64,000 bases of DNA from Planctomycetota bacterium. Lineage in GTDB: Bacteria > Planctomycetota > PUPC01 > JACPCR01. Of the stretch, positions 8,872 to 17,222 are shown in pieces. Numbering within the stretch: the stretch's first letter is position 1; each line of letters begins with the position of its first letter. Under the pieces are notes generated by a model, which was not told the DNA's origin, ran no database searches, and worked only from the letters and a program-made list of their open reading frames with translations. The DNA is taken from contig JAQBXN010000012.1 in the NCBI GenBank assembly GCA_027625095.1, positions 39,887-103,886 on the forward strand. Direction: 5' to 3'. The position numbers and the translations under genes are program-made.

Positions 8872-10365
8872 GTGACTAAGCGCGAAATTAAGGAGGGCAG
8901 CTACAAGAGACAATTCTGGCTCGCTGGTGTGGTTCTGATCCTCGTCTCCGCGGCTTGCCGCTTTCATGGTTTGGGAGAGAAGGGTCTCTGGCTGGATGAA
9001 AGTATCAGCCTGGCGAGGATTTCCGGGACCTTCGGCGAGATGCTCGACGACGTCATGGAAAACGACGGTCATCCGCCCATTTATTATGCATGTCTGCATC
9101 TGGCGACTGGACCGTTCCGAGAATCAAATTCTGAGCAACCCAAATTCCCGCCGGCTGGGATCACGGATGGCGTCCTGCGATATCCATCAGCGCTTGCGGG
9201 AGTCTTGACTGTTTTACTCGTTTTACTGATCGAGTTTGAGTTGGCGCCGGAAGCTCGGTTTCCCCTGGCAACTCTCATCGCGACATTTTCCGCCTTTCTG
9301 ATCTTTTTTTCACAGGAGGCTCGACACTATGCGCTCGCAGGTCTGTGGACGACCAGCTCGACGCTGTTCCTGATCCGCGGGTTGAAGCGCGAAAGAGCAG
9401 GAGACTGGGTTTGTTTTGCTCTTTCCTCGATTCTTGCCCTCTACACTTTCTATTACTCGCTCTTTATTCTGGTTTCGCAGGCCATTGCGGCGGGCTGGAT
9501 CAAATACAGGAATCCCAAAGAAGAGAGGCGGAAGAAGGTGAGGGCAAGCCTTGCCTTCGCAGCGCCATGTGTCGCATTCTTGTTTTATCTGCCCGTGGTA
9601 AATCGAATGCGGGAAAAAGTGGCTGCTGCCGGCGCCCCGCTAGGCTTCGGAGTACCTGGGATAAAATCGTGGCTGACCCTGTTCTCTGAGCTTGGACTCG
9701 GTTTCAATCCGCTCCACTCGTTTTCGTGGCTGACCCTCTTTGCCGGCGGGGTCTTTACGCTCATCCCGGTGGCCTGGTACGTCTCGCACTATCGAACCCT
9801 CAGCCACGAATCCAGGCTCCTCCTCTGGTTGTATCTTGGTCCGCCGGTCTGTCTTCTTGTGTTTCCACTCAAACCGCACGTCTTCCAGGCCAAGCACCTT
9901 TTCGCTCTGGCTCCGATTTTTTGCCTGATTGCCGGTGCCATGATCCGCTCACTTCTTAGGAACAAAGGCTCCATGAAGGCGGTGGCCTTCTGCTCCGTTC
10001 TGGCTCTGATCAATCTGCATTCGATCTTTCATTACAAATCCGACTTCATTAAAGAAGACTGGCCAGGGGCCGTTTCATTTCTAGTGCAAGAAGACGTTCC
10101 CAGTGCGATCGTACCCGCACCGCCTTACCTCAAAATTCCGCTGACCCGCTATCTTAAAAATCAGAAACGAGTCTACGCCCCGGCCGAGCTCGACCCCGGG
10201 CAGGATTTATGGCTGGTCGAACTCCTCGAGAGCCCGGTGAGCTTCGGAGACCTGATGACAAAGGAAATCGTAGCCAAAAATCGAAAACCGGAACGGGAGG
10301 AATTCTTTCCCGGCGAATTGGGGATCATCCGCCTCACTCATTGGAAAGTGCGCGCCGCTCAATAA
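8872..10365 (+). CDS. GT-C (family 39/PMT-like) membrane glycosyltransferase
   Basis: The 497-residue integral membrane protein has about ten hydrophobic segments. Its first extracytoplasmic loop contains 'GLWLDESIS', the acidic DE-type motif typical of GT-C enzymes such as ArnT, PMT and GT39 relatives, followed by a histidine-containing 'HPPIYY' pattern common in that group. These enzymes move a sugar from a polyprenyl-phosphate donor to lipid or protein at the membrane. The start is a GTG with 'ggagaag' just upstream. The acceptor cannot be inferred: neighbours are an M24 peptidase and a sugar oxidoreductase, and no other cell-envelope sugar genes are adjacent. Confidence 0.8.
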   Translation: MTKREIKEGSYKRQFWLAGVVLILVSAACRFHGLGEKGLWLDESISLARISGTFGEMLDDVMENDGHPPIYYACLHLATGPFRESNSEQPKFPPAGITDGVLRYPSALAGVLTVLLVLLIEFELAPEARFPLATLIATFSAFLIFFSQEARHYALAGLWTTSSTLFLIRGLKRERAGDWVCFALSSILALYTFYYSLFILVSQAIAAGWIKYRNPKEERRKKVRASLAFAAPCVAFLFYLPVVNRMREKVAAAGAPLGFGVPGIKSWLTLFSELGLGFNPLHSFSWLTLFAGGVFTLIPVAWYVSHYRTLSHESRLLLWLYLGPPVCLLVFPLKPHVFQAKHLFALAPIFCLIAGAMIRSLLRNKGSMKAVAFCSVLALINLHSIFHYKSDFIKEDWPGAVSFLVQEDVPSAIVPAPPYLKIPLTRYLKNQKRVYAPAELDPGQDLWLVELLESPVSFGDLMTKEIVAKNRKPEREEFFPGELGIIRLTHWKVRAAQ

Positions 10366-10439
10366 ATTGACTTCCAGCCCACCGAGGCGATGATGCCCCG
10401 CCTTTCGGCAGACATACCGGAAACCAAAATTCAGAGTAA

Positions 10440-10566
10440 CTGTTCAGGGCCAAATCTCTCTTGCTTTTAAGCATCCCTTTCTTCTCTTTTCTCGTGGCAA
10501 GCGAATTCTCCCAAGAAAAAACAAAGAAAGGGAAGATTAAGAGTAAGAGCCTGACCCTCTGAACAG
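10440..10566. repeat. 127-bp imperfect palindrome (REP/MITE-like)
   Basis: The ends CTGTTCAG (10440-10447) and CTGAACAG (10559-10566) are perfect inverted repeats, and most of the intervening sequence also pairs across a centre near GAATTC (10503-10508). For example, 'cccttttctt'-type pyrimidine tracts face 'aaagaaaggg'. The right arm read on the minus strand, 'AGGGTCAGGCTCTTACTC', resembles the 'GGGGTCGGTTCTTGACTA' sequence upstream of the RAYT gene at the window's right end. The element sits in the spacer between two genes of the same direction and encodes nothing. Confidence 0.65.
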
Positions 10567-10604
10567 ATAATTACAACTTTTATTCACATCATCGGAGTTG
10601 AGCC

Positions 10605-11630
10605 ATGTATAAATGTGCCATGTTAGGCTGTGGGGGAAGAGCGCGAGGTCACGCTGCTGCATACAAGCATGTTCAGGGCGGAACCCTGAGCGCGATCTGT
10701 GATATGAACCTGGAACGTCTGAACGCCTTTTCAAAGGATTTCGGCATCAAAACGACCTACTCAAGCTATGAAAAAATGCTTGAAAAAGAAAAACCCGACG
10801 TGCTTCATATCGTGACGCCGCCGACCATCCGTCACAGCGTCATGAAGATCGCATCCGATGCTGGTGTGCCCGCGGTTGTGATTGAAAAACCAATCGCCAT
10901 TCAGGGCGAAGATTACCGGGACCTCGTCAAGTTAGCCGATTCAACAAGCACAAAGTTCTGTGTAAACACTCAACTCAACTTTCATCCGGCAAATCTGCGG
11001 ATGAAGCAGCTCGTCAACGACGGCAAGATCGGCGAAATCAAATTTATCGATGCCAGTGCACGTTCGACACCTGTCGACCAGGGCCCGCACGTTCTGCAGC
11101 TTGTTTCTTCTTACATTGATAATTCGCGTCCTAAGCAGGTGTTCGGAATCATTTCCGGAGGTGAGAACCTGTCCTCGCATCAGCCTTCGCCGGACGACGC
11201 GACGGCGACCATTTTTTACCAAAACGGAGTGCGTGCTTCGGTCTCCTTTGGCCTCCGCGGGGGACCTCTTGCGGATGGCAACGAGTCCCGCTATCAGCAC
11301 AAACGGGTGGCCGTGTATGGCACTAAAGGTTTCGCTCACTGGCGGATGAACGGTTGGGAATGTTTCACTCAGGAAGGCGGGTACGAATCCGGCGTGCACA
11401 GTTACGGCGAAGAAGATGTCCTCGGCCAGGCCGGGCTGACTGAGGCGATATTTGCCTGGCTCGATGATGATAAGAATGTCCATCCAACTCATCTCAAGCA
11501 GTCACTCGCCGAGTTTAATCTGCTGATGGGTATGTACCACAGCGGCATGACCCGCGAGCCGATCTCGCTGCCGTTCGATCCGCCGGACAACATCATCGAA
11601 GCGCTGAAAGGGATGTTTGCCTCTGAATAA
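10605..11630 (+). CDS. Gfo/Idh/MocA-family oxidoreductase
   Basis: A 341-residue NAD(P)-dependent sugar oxidoreductase. The Rossmann start reads 'MLGCGGRARGHAAAY', followed by the acidic 'ICDMN' that selects the cofactor ribose and by the family motif EKP in 'VVIEKPIA'. The C-terminal half is the open beta-sheet substrate domain. Members oxidise or reduce sugars, inositols and amino sugars. A clear 'ggag' lies before the ATG, and a strong intrinsic terminator follows, so it is probably a single-gene transcript. No neighbouring sugar transporter or kinase indicates the substrate. Confidence 0.88.
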   Translation: MYKCAMLGCGGRARGHAAAYKHVQGGTLSAICDMNLERLNAFSKDFGIKTTYSSYEKMLEKEKPDVLHIVTPPTIRHSVMKIASDAGVPAVVIEKPIAIQGEDYRDLVKLADSTSTKFCVNTQLNFHPANLRMKQLVNDGKIGEIKFIDASARSTPVDQGPHVLQLVSSYIDNSRPKQVFGIISGGENLSSHQPSPDDATATIFYQNGVRASVSFGLRGGPLADGNESRYQHKRVAVYGTKGFAHWRMNGWECFTQEGGYESGVHSYGEEDVLGQAGLTEAIFAWLDDDKNVHPTHLKQSLAEFNLLMGMYHSGMTREPISLPFDPPDNIIEALKGMFASE

Positions 11631-11656
11631 CCTCCTGGCTTCCGCTCAAATGCACT

Positions 11657-11692
11657 CGGCGACAATTGCTTAACGGCAATTGTCGCCGTTTT
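11657..11692 (+). terminator. Intrinsic terminator after Gfo/Idh gene
   Basis: A 13-bp perfect stem (CGGCGACAATTGC at 11657-11669 with its complement at 11676-11688) has a six-base loop and is followed directly by TTTTATT. It is the clearest rho-independent terminator in the window. Confidence 0.9.
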
Positions 11693-11759
11693 ATTGAAAG
11701 GCTGATCCATAGACATAGACTTGAGACGCACGGTTTGCTTCAAGGCCAAAGAGGATGTG

Positions 11760-13055
11760 ATGGTTTCTAAATTACGAAAGCGTGCATTCACCATCATCGA
11801 GTTACTGGTTGTATGCGTCATCATTTCGGTGCTTGCCACCATGGTCCTGTCGGGCATCCAGCATGTAAATACCAAAACGATGTCTTTAACCTGCCTTAGC
11901 CGCATGAAAGACATAGGAACGGGGCTGAAGACCTACATAGCACTATGGAAAGGCTGGACGCCTCCCAACGGTCACCACTATCCCGCACTGATGGGTATGC
12001 CAGTGTACGACCCGGCTGATCCAGCGAAATTCGATGAAAATGTTGCCGGTAAAGTAGAAGCGTTTGTCTGCCCGGCAGAAGACCCGAAGGAGTGGAGACA
12101 ATTCAAAGGGACCGGAGGGCAGGTATCAAAAGGTTACAATCGTTCGTTTAATCTCGGCAGTGGCTTCGTTGGGAGGAATACGCTGCGGTCGCCGGGCCGG
12201 ACGGTCATGATTTCTGAGTTCAACGCGCCACGTCATCCTAACGGCGTAAAGTTGGGCCTGAACTATCTGTTTTCGGATATGTCCGGGAAAGTGTCTGGCG
12301 GAACGATAAGCGACCCCGAATACATGCCGGGCTTAATGACGAACTGGTTCGCCAATGTGCAACTCAATAACTTCATCGAGTCGGATGGCGGGAATCCAGA
12401 CCTCGTCATGGTCTGGAGCGAGCCCCTTACTAACTTTGGGTCGGTACGATATATCACGGATCCAAGTGTACCTATCAGTAATCTGAGGCCGGTTGGAAAG
12501 CAATGGCACCCCTTCAGTTTTCTTCCCACCCTTTCACCCAACTGGGACGGAGTAGGAGCGGCAGGGGAGCCAAATTACATCTTGGGGATTTGGAGCGGGT
12601 TATTGGATTTTCCTGCAAGTGGCAAATGGACCATACAGATTCGCTGCGACGATGTCGGTGGAGTCATTATTGATGAAAACGACAACGGTATACTTGAATG
12701 GGCAGAATTCCTTCAGCAGGGCACCGCCGCAACCAGCGACCCTAAGCCTCTGCCCCCTTATGACCCGAACGATCCGAATGGATGCGGCTGGTGGATCAGA
12801 CCCAGAGAGCGTGAGTACGATCTTCCACGCGCAGGACTCTTTCCAGTATTTATTTACCTTTTCGACTGGGAAAAAGCCTGCAAGGGCAGCAACATCGACG
12901 AAAGTATTATTTTCAGTTGGCAAAATAGCGCTGAGGATATCTCGATGCAGGTGATCCCCCCGGAAAGAATGCTGCACAGCCCCTTCGGGAACTCAAAGCT
13001 GAAGCCGCCCGTCCAGATGTCTTTTCCGACGGGCATGCTGCCAGAGGAGAATTAA
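11760..13055 (+). CDS. Prepilin-signal protein with PA14-like segment
   Basis: From the ATG at 11760 (with 'aaagagg' upstream) the protein has 431 residues. The N-terminus is a type III/IV prepilin signal: basic residues, then 'AFTIIELLVV' with the conserved glutamate and a hydrophobic helix. The next 150 residues resemble the planctomycete pseudopilin (DUF1559/SBP_bac_10-like) head, with 'SPGRTVMISE'. The C-terminal half is not a usual pilin: 'GKWTIQIRCDDVGGVIID' recalls a PA14 carbohydrate-binding sandwich, and 'DENDNGILEW' resembles a calcium-binding loop. The protein is probably processed by a prepilin peptidase and displayed at the cell surface. No pilus assembly genes are nearby. Confidence 0.75.
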   Translation: MVSKLRKRAFTIIELLVVCVIISVLATMVLSGIQHVNTKTMSLTCLSRMKDIGTGLKTYIALWKGWTPPNGHHYPALMGMPVYDPADPAKFDENVAGKVEAFVCPAEDPKEWRQFKGTGGQVSKGYNRSFNLGSGFVGRNTLRSPGRTVMISEFNAPRHPNGVKLGLNYLFSDMSGKVSGGTISDPEYMPGLMTNWFANVQLNNFIESDGGNPDLVMVWSEPLTNFGSVRYITDPSVPISNLRPVGKQWHPFSFLPTLSPNWDGVGAAGEPNYILGIWSGLLDFPASGKWTIQIRCDDVGGVIIDENDNGILEWAEFLQQGTAATSDPKPLPPYDPNDPNGCGWWIRPREREYDLPRAGLFPVFIYLFDWEKACKGSNIDESIIFSWQNSAEDISMQVIPPERMLHSPFGNSKLKPPVQMSFPTGMLPEEN

Positions 13056-13081
13056 CATCCTTGAAGCAACAAAAGCTTACT

Positions 13082-13109
13082 TTGAAACGGTAACCGCCCC
13101 GGCTACAAT
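13082..13109 (+). promoter_or_regulatory. Sigma-70-type promoter of tRNA-Gly
   Basis: TTGAAA (13082-13087) and TACAAT (13104-13109) are separated by 16 bp and lie 14 bp before the tRNA. The TACAAT hexamer recurs before other genes in this window. Confidence 0.7.
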
Positions 13110-13123
13110 ACCCCCTTCGCTCA

Positions 13124-13195
13124 GCGGGCGTAGTTCAGTGGTAGAACATCAGCTTCCCAAGCTGAGGGTCGACGGTTCGAATCCGTTCGCCCGCT
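13124..13195 (+). tRNA. tRNA-Gly (anticodon CCC)
   Basis: The 7-bp acceptor stem GCGGGCG/CGCCCGC closes a full cloverleaf. The D arm contains 'AGTGGTAGAAC', the anticodon stem TCAGC/GCTGA encloses loop TTCCCAA, which gives anticodon CCC, and the T loop is 'TTCGAAT'. The CCA end is not encoded; TTCA follows the acceptor stem. The sequence closely resembles E. coli glyU. Confidence 0.95.
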
Positions 13196-13322
13196 TCAGG
13201 ATTTTTGACGATTCCGGATCCCCTCCTGATCGTCATCACGGCGCCTCATCTGTCCGGCTCATCATTCCATCTGCGTTTGACTAACATGGACGAAGCCGCA
13301 ACACCCCTTGAAAGGCACCGCT

Positions 13323-14057
13323 ATGCGCACCCTCTACCTTTTAACTCCGCTCCTGTTCCTTGGCTGTAACCACAGCAAGACTGCTATCAAGGAACAGGAC
13401 ACGCAAATATCCGTTGAACGCATCGACGAACGAATGCGAGTCGTTCTTCCCAGAGAAGGAGTGATCCACATCGTGCAACAGGGTGAGACATTGGGCGCGA
13501 TCTGCCAGAGCTATGGAAAAGTTGAGGACGCCATTCGAAAGGTCAATGGACTGCAAGGGAATCAGCTCAGCCCGGGACAAGGGCTCTTCATACCCGGCGC
13601 CTCCAAGGCCATCCATGCGGCCACGCCGGTAGTCGTGGAAACGTCTGCCCTTCCAGATCTCGCCGCTTACGCCGGCCCATCTCAATCGGGGTTGATCTGG
13701 CCGGTCAAAGCCAAGGTGAATGTGCAGTTCCGCCAACAGGATTTTTTTGCACGCAGCGATGGTATCAATATCGCCGCCCCTTTTGCCGGGCCGGTCTGGG
13801 CTGCGCAGAGCGGTGTTGTAGCTTATCAGGATGACGATCTGCTGGGCTTGGGCAGAGTGATCGTTCTCCAGCACGAGGGTGGGCTTTACACTCTTTATGG
13901 CAATCTTTACGAATCAAGAGTGGAAACCGGCCAGCAAGTAAATCAGGGCGGGGTGATTGCACGATCCGGGAACAGCGGGAGGGCGCGCCAGCCGCAATTG
14001 CACTTCCGGGTGTATCAAAATTCCACTCCAGCGAACCCGATTACGTTCCTGAAGTAA
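13323..14057 (+). CDS. LysM/LytM lipoprotein, NlpD-like amidase activator
   Basis: From the ATG at 13323 the protein has 244 residues and begins with a lipoprotein signal ending in 'LFLGC'. A LysM peptidoglycan-binding domain follows ('VQQGETLGAIC' to 'GLFIPG', about residues 50-95), then a C-terminal M23/LytM domain. The zinc ligands of active M23 endopeptidases are missing: HxxxD is replaced by 'SDGINI', and 'YxHL' by 'YGNL'. One His survives in 'QLHFRV'. Degenerate LytM domains in NlpD and EnvC activate cell-wall amidases during division, so that is the best guess. The partner amidase is not in the window. Confidence 0.82.
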   Translation: MRTLYLLTPLLFLGCNHSKTAIKEQDTQISVERIDERMRVVLPREGVIHIVQQGETLGAICQSYGKVEDAIRKVNGLQGNQLSPGQGLFIPGASKAIHAATPVVVETSALPDLAAYAGPSQSGLIWPVKAKVNVQFRQQDFFARSDGINIAAPFAGPVWAAQSGVVAYQDDDLLGLGRVIVLQHEGGLYTLYGNLYESRVETGQQVNQGGVIARSGNSGRARQPQLHFRVYQNSTPANPITFLK

Positions 14058-14090
14058 CCTTACTGATGCGCCGAGCATCCCCAGCCGGTT

Positions 14091-14888
14091 TTATGGCCTC
14101 TCAGGCTCGCTCTTCCGTACCGATTCAAAGAATCCCACCACTCCTGATACCGCGTCTTTGAGCGATTTCCGATCCCCGAAAAAGTGATCCGTTTCCTCGA
14201 TGGCGATTGTGCGGACGTCAAATCCTCCCAGTTTCATTGCCTCGCCGAGAGAGTGAATCTTACACCACGGATCTTTCAGGCCACCGATCATCAATACCGG
14301 CAGCTTGCTGTGTTTCTGCTCTGCTGCCTTGTGCTTGAAATAGTCGTTTGGATAGCCGACTCCCGCATAGGCTTTCACTTTCGGGTCCTGTATCGCTACC
14401 TCAAATGCCATGGCGGAACCGAACGAATATCCTGCCAGAAAAATATTTTCAGGGTCGACTATCGTGAGACTTCTGAGTTTGGCCAGCGCTGCCTTTATAT
14501 CCCGTTGTTCTCCTTTTCCTTCAGCGAAAGACCCTCCTGATTCACCGACTCCCCGAAAATTGAATTTCAAAGTGAAGTATCCCCGGGCAGCCAACTCACG
14601 AACCATGGCTGAAACAATGTGATTCTGTAAAGAGCCGCCCAGCCTAGGATCCGGATGGCATACAACAACGCCCGGCTGTTTTTCAGCCGAAGGGAAATAG
14701 CGGGCTTCATACTCAATTTTTATTTCGTCTTCCGGCACAGGGAAGAACCCTTTCTCAACCTTGACTTCTACCTCGGCGTGAACGGCAGAGATAAGAACGA
14801 CAAAAGAAAGAAAAGTACTGATGGATCGCTTCACGGAATCTGGTTGATGGCTAATGGTTGATTTCTGCTGCTGATTTTCGAAAGGCAT
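14091..14888 (-). CDS. Secreted alpha/beta hydrolase, dienelactone-hydrolase-like
   Basis: The 265-residue protein has an alpha/beta-hydrolase fold with nucleophile Ser in 'GYSFGS', Asp in 'GLKDPW' and His in 'ETDHFF'. 'VVCHPDPRLGGS' and 'FNFRGVGES' form the oxyanion side and place it near the small CocE/dienelactone-hydrolase group. The signal peptide is best seen from an internal GTG near 14837 ('VKRSISTFLSFVVLISAVHA'), which may be the true start; the ATG at 14888 has no ribosome binding site. Substrate unknown. It is convergent with the NlpD-like gene and diverges from the acyl-CoA synthetase gene. Confidence 0.8.
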   Translation of the reverse strand: MPFENQQQKSTISHQPDSVKRSISTFLSFVVLISAVHAEVEVKVEKGFFPVPEDEIKIEYEARYFPSAEKQPGVVVCHPDPRLGGSLQNHIVSAMVRELAARGYFTLKFNFRGVGESGGSFAEGKGEQRDIKAALAKLRSLTIVDPENIFLAGYSFGSAMAFEVAIQDPKVKAYAGVGYPNDYFKHKAAEQKHSKLPVLMIGGLKDPWCKIHSLGEAMKLGGFDVRTIAIEETDHFFGDRKSLKDAVSGVVGFFESVRKSEPERP

Positions 14889-15007
14889 AACGAATTTTCA
14901 AGAACAGGCGTTACTGGGGCAAGCGAACTGACGGGCAGGCGAGTTGAAGGCAACTGAGCTGCCAGAACCTTGCAATCGATCTGCATATCCGTTACTGAGG
15001 CGCGGAA

Positions 15008-17065
15008 ATGGCTAAAGAAATAACAGCGCAGCAACTCATTGAAATCGGTTTACAGGAATCGGAAGCGGATCTGATTGCCCATCGTACGAATTTCTTCCTG
15101 GCCTCTTTGCCGGCTGCGGAATGCTGGTCTGTAATTTCCAGGGAGATGCTCAGCCCGGCCCTTCACTTTGACGTTCACCTCTTTATATTCAACCAGGTGT
15201 TCGCAGACTGGGATGCCTCGGCCGGGCCGCCTCCGGCCTGGATGCCGGACGAAAAACTCGTTGAGGAGACAAACGTTGGACGCTTCATGTGGGAACGAGG
15301 CGACCTGAATTTCGACGAATTCCATCGCTGGAGTGTGGAGGACAGGCCGGGATTCTGGTCGGCGATGCTTCAACGGCTGCAGATTCCTTTTCACGTCAGG
15401 CCGGTCGAGATTCTCGATCTGTCCAAGGGAGTTGAATCGCCGAAATGGCTTCACGGGGCCAAGCTGAACATCACTGACAGTTGTTTTGTCGGCGAAGAGG
15501 ACAGAACAGCCATTGTCTATCAGCGAGAGGCAGGCGAACTTTCAAGAATCAGTCTCGGTGAGCTGAAGGCGCTGACCCATCGGGTGGCCAATGGTCTCAC
15601 TGATGCCGGCTTTGAGCGGGGAGATGCAATCGGCATCTGTATGCCGATGAATGTTGAATCTGTCGTCATCTATTTAGGCATTATCAGGGCCGGTTGCGTG
15701 GCAGTCTCGATTGCGGACAGTTTCGCCCCGGATGCGATTGCTGCCAGAAATACGATAGCGAAAGTCGTGGGCATCTTTACTCAAGACTTTGTCATCCGGG
15801 CAGGAAACAGGCTGCCCCTTTATGAGAGGATCTGTTCGGCGAATGCCCCAAGAGCTATCGTGTTGGAAACCGAGGGTTTTGGAAATGCCGCGGGGCGCAG
15901 CAAGCTATCCCTGCGCGAAGGAGACCTTCATTGGAAAGAGTTCCTCTCCGGCAATACAGAGTTCGAACCTCTCTCCTGCAATCCTGACGACCCCACAAAT
16001 ATCCTTTTTTCATCGGGCACTACTGGAGAGCCCAAGGCCATTCCCTGGTCACACTCATCACCAATTCGAGGGATCGCTGACGCGTTCATCCATCACGATA
16101 TTCGCGAAGGCGACATCTTGTGCTGGCCGACCAACCTCGGCTGGATGATGGGGCCATGGCTGATCTATGCGAGCCTGGCAAACCGTGCGTCTATGGCGCT
16201 CTTTGATGGGGCGCCGACCGGGCGTGAGTTTGGTGAGTTTGTGAACCATGCCGGTGTGACCATGCTGGGTGTTGTCCCGAGTCTTGTCCGAGCCTGGCGA
16301 ACTAACGATTCTATGAAGGGGCTCGACTGGCAGGCGATCAAGGCTTTCAGTTCGACGGGTGAAAGCTCCAACAGGGAGGACATGCTCTATCTGATGCATC
16401 TGGCCGGTTACAAACCCGTTATTGAGTATTGCGGCGGAACTGAAATTGCCGGTGGATACATTTCCGGGACAGTCGTCCAACCAGCTTCGCCTGCCACGTT
16501 TTCTACACCCGCCATTGGTCATGATTTCGTCATTCTGGATGAAAACGGGGCAGAGGCTGATAATGGCGAGTTGTTCCTGTTCCCCCCTTCGCTGGGTCTT
16601 TCGATCGAGCTTCTGAACCGCGACCATCATGACGTTTATTACGCGGAAACACCGTCCAGTAAAGACGGAAGGCTACTTCGTCGACACGGAGACCAGATGG
16701 AGCGCCTCGGCGCAGGCTACTATCGAGCTCACGGCCGTGTGGATGACACCATGAATCTGGGCGGCATCAAAGTGAGCTCCGCGGAAATTGAGCGTGAACT
16801 CAATCAGATGGACGGAGTATCGGAGACGGCTGCTATCGCGGTCGCATTCAAGGAGGGCGGGCCGTCCGCCTTACTGGTCGTTGTGGTGCTGCACGCCGGG
16901 GTGGAGAGGGAGCCCGACGAACTCAAGCAGGCAATGCGGGAGACGATCAGGCGAAAAATAAACCCCTTGTTCCGGATCAACGAGGTCGTCATTGTTGATT
17001 CACTGCCTCGCACCGCTTCCAACAAAGTCATGCGAAGGGAATTGAGGGCTCGCTACGTCTCGTAG
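15008..17065 (+). CDS. AMP-forming acyl-CoA synthetase (acetoacetyl-CoA synthetase-like)
   Basis: A 685-residue member of the ANL adenylating superfamily. The N-terminal extension (residues 1-150) resembles the acetoacetyl-CoA synthetase/plant AAE17-type group. The phosphate loop is 'FSSGTTGEPKAIPW' (about 340), the aromatic motif 'YCGGTE' (about 475), the hinge Asp lies in 'HGRVDDTMN', and the catalytic lysine in 'RTASNKVMRREL' near the C-terminus. It activates a carboxylic acid through an acyl-adenylate to an acyl-CoA; the acid is unknown. The ATG at 15008 follows 'gaggcgcgga'. No thiolase or beta-oxidation genes are adjacent. Confidence 0.88.
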   Translation: MAKEITAQQLIEIGLQESEADLIAHRTNFFLASLPAAECWSVISREMLSPALHFDVHLFIFNQVFADWDASAGPPPAWMPDEKLVEETNVGRFMWERGDLNFDEFHRWSVEDRPGFWSAMLQRLQIPFHVRPVEILDLSKGVESPKWLHGAKLNITDSCFVGEEDRTAIVYQREAGELSRISLGELKALTHRVANGLTDAGFERGDAIGICMPMNVESVVIYLGIIRAGCVAVSIADSFAPDAIAARNTIAKVVGIFTQDFVIRAGNRLPLYERICSANAPRAIVLETEGFGNAAGRSKLSLREGDLHWKEFLSGNTEFEPLSCNPDDPTNILFSSGTTGEPKAIPWSHSSPIRGIADAFIHHDIREGDILCWPTNLGWMMGPWLIYASLANRASMALFDGAPTGREFGEFVNHAGVTMLGVVPSLVRAWRTNDSMKGLDWQAIKAFSSTGESSNREDMLYLMHLAGYKPVIEYCGGTEIAGGYISGTVVQPASPATFSTPAIGHDFVILDENGAEADNGELFLFPPSLGLSIELLNRDHHDVYYAETPSSKDGRLLRRHGDQMERLGAGYYRAHGRVDDTMNLGGIKVSSAEIERELNQMDGVSETAAIAVAFKEGGPSALLVVVVLHAGVEREPDELKQAMRETIRRKINPLFRINEVVIVDSLPRTASNKVMRRELRARYVS

Positions 17066-17101
17066 GACAGGCCGCTGAGTACCGGCCGCGATAGAGGGAG
17101 G

Positions 17102-17222
17102 CGTAATGTGTAATACGTAAGGTGTTTATGTTACGGATACCTTTTCTCCCCCTTGGCGTAAAGCCGTATCCGTATCAGGGACAAATGACCAAAGACCAGA
17201 TGATTCTTATTACGTATTACGC
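17102..17222. repeat. Inverted repeat in convergent spacer
   Basis: TAATACGTAA near 17112 and its complement TTACGTATTA near 17211 bound the non-coding spacer between two convergent genes. A second inner pair (ACGGATAC / GTATCCGT) lies between them. It could fold into a long cruciform or act as a weak bidirectional terminator. No gene is seen here. Confidence 0.45.
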
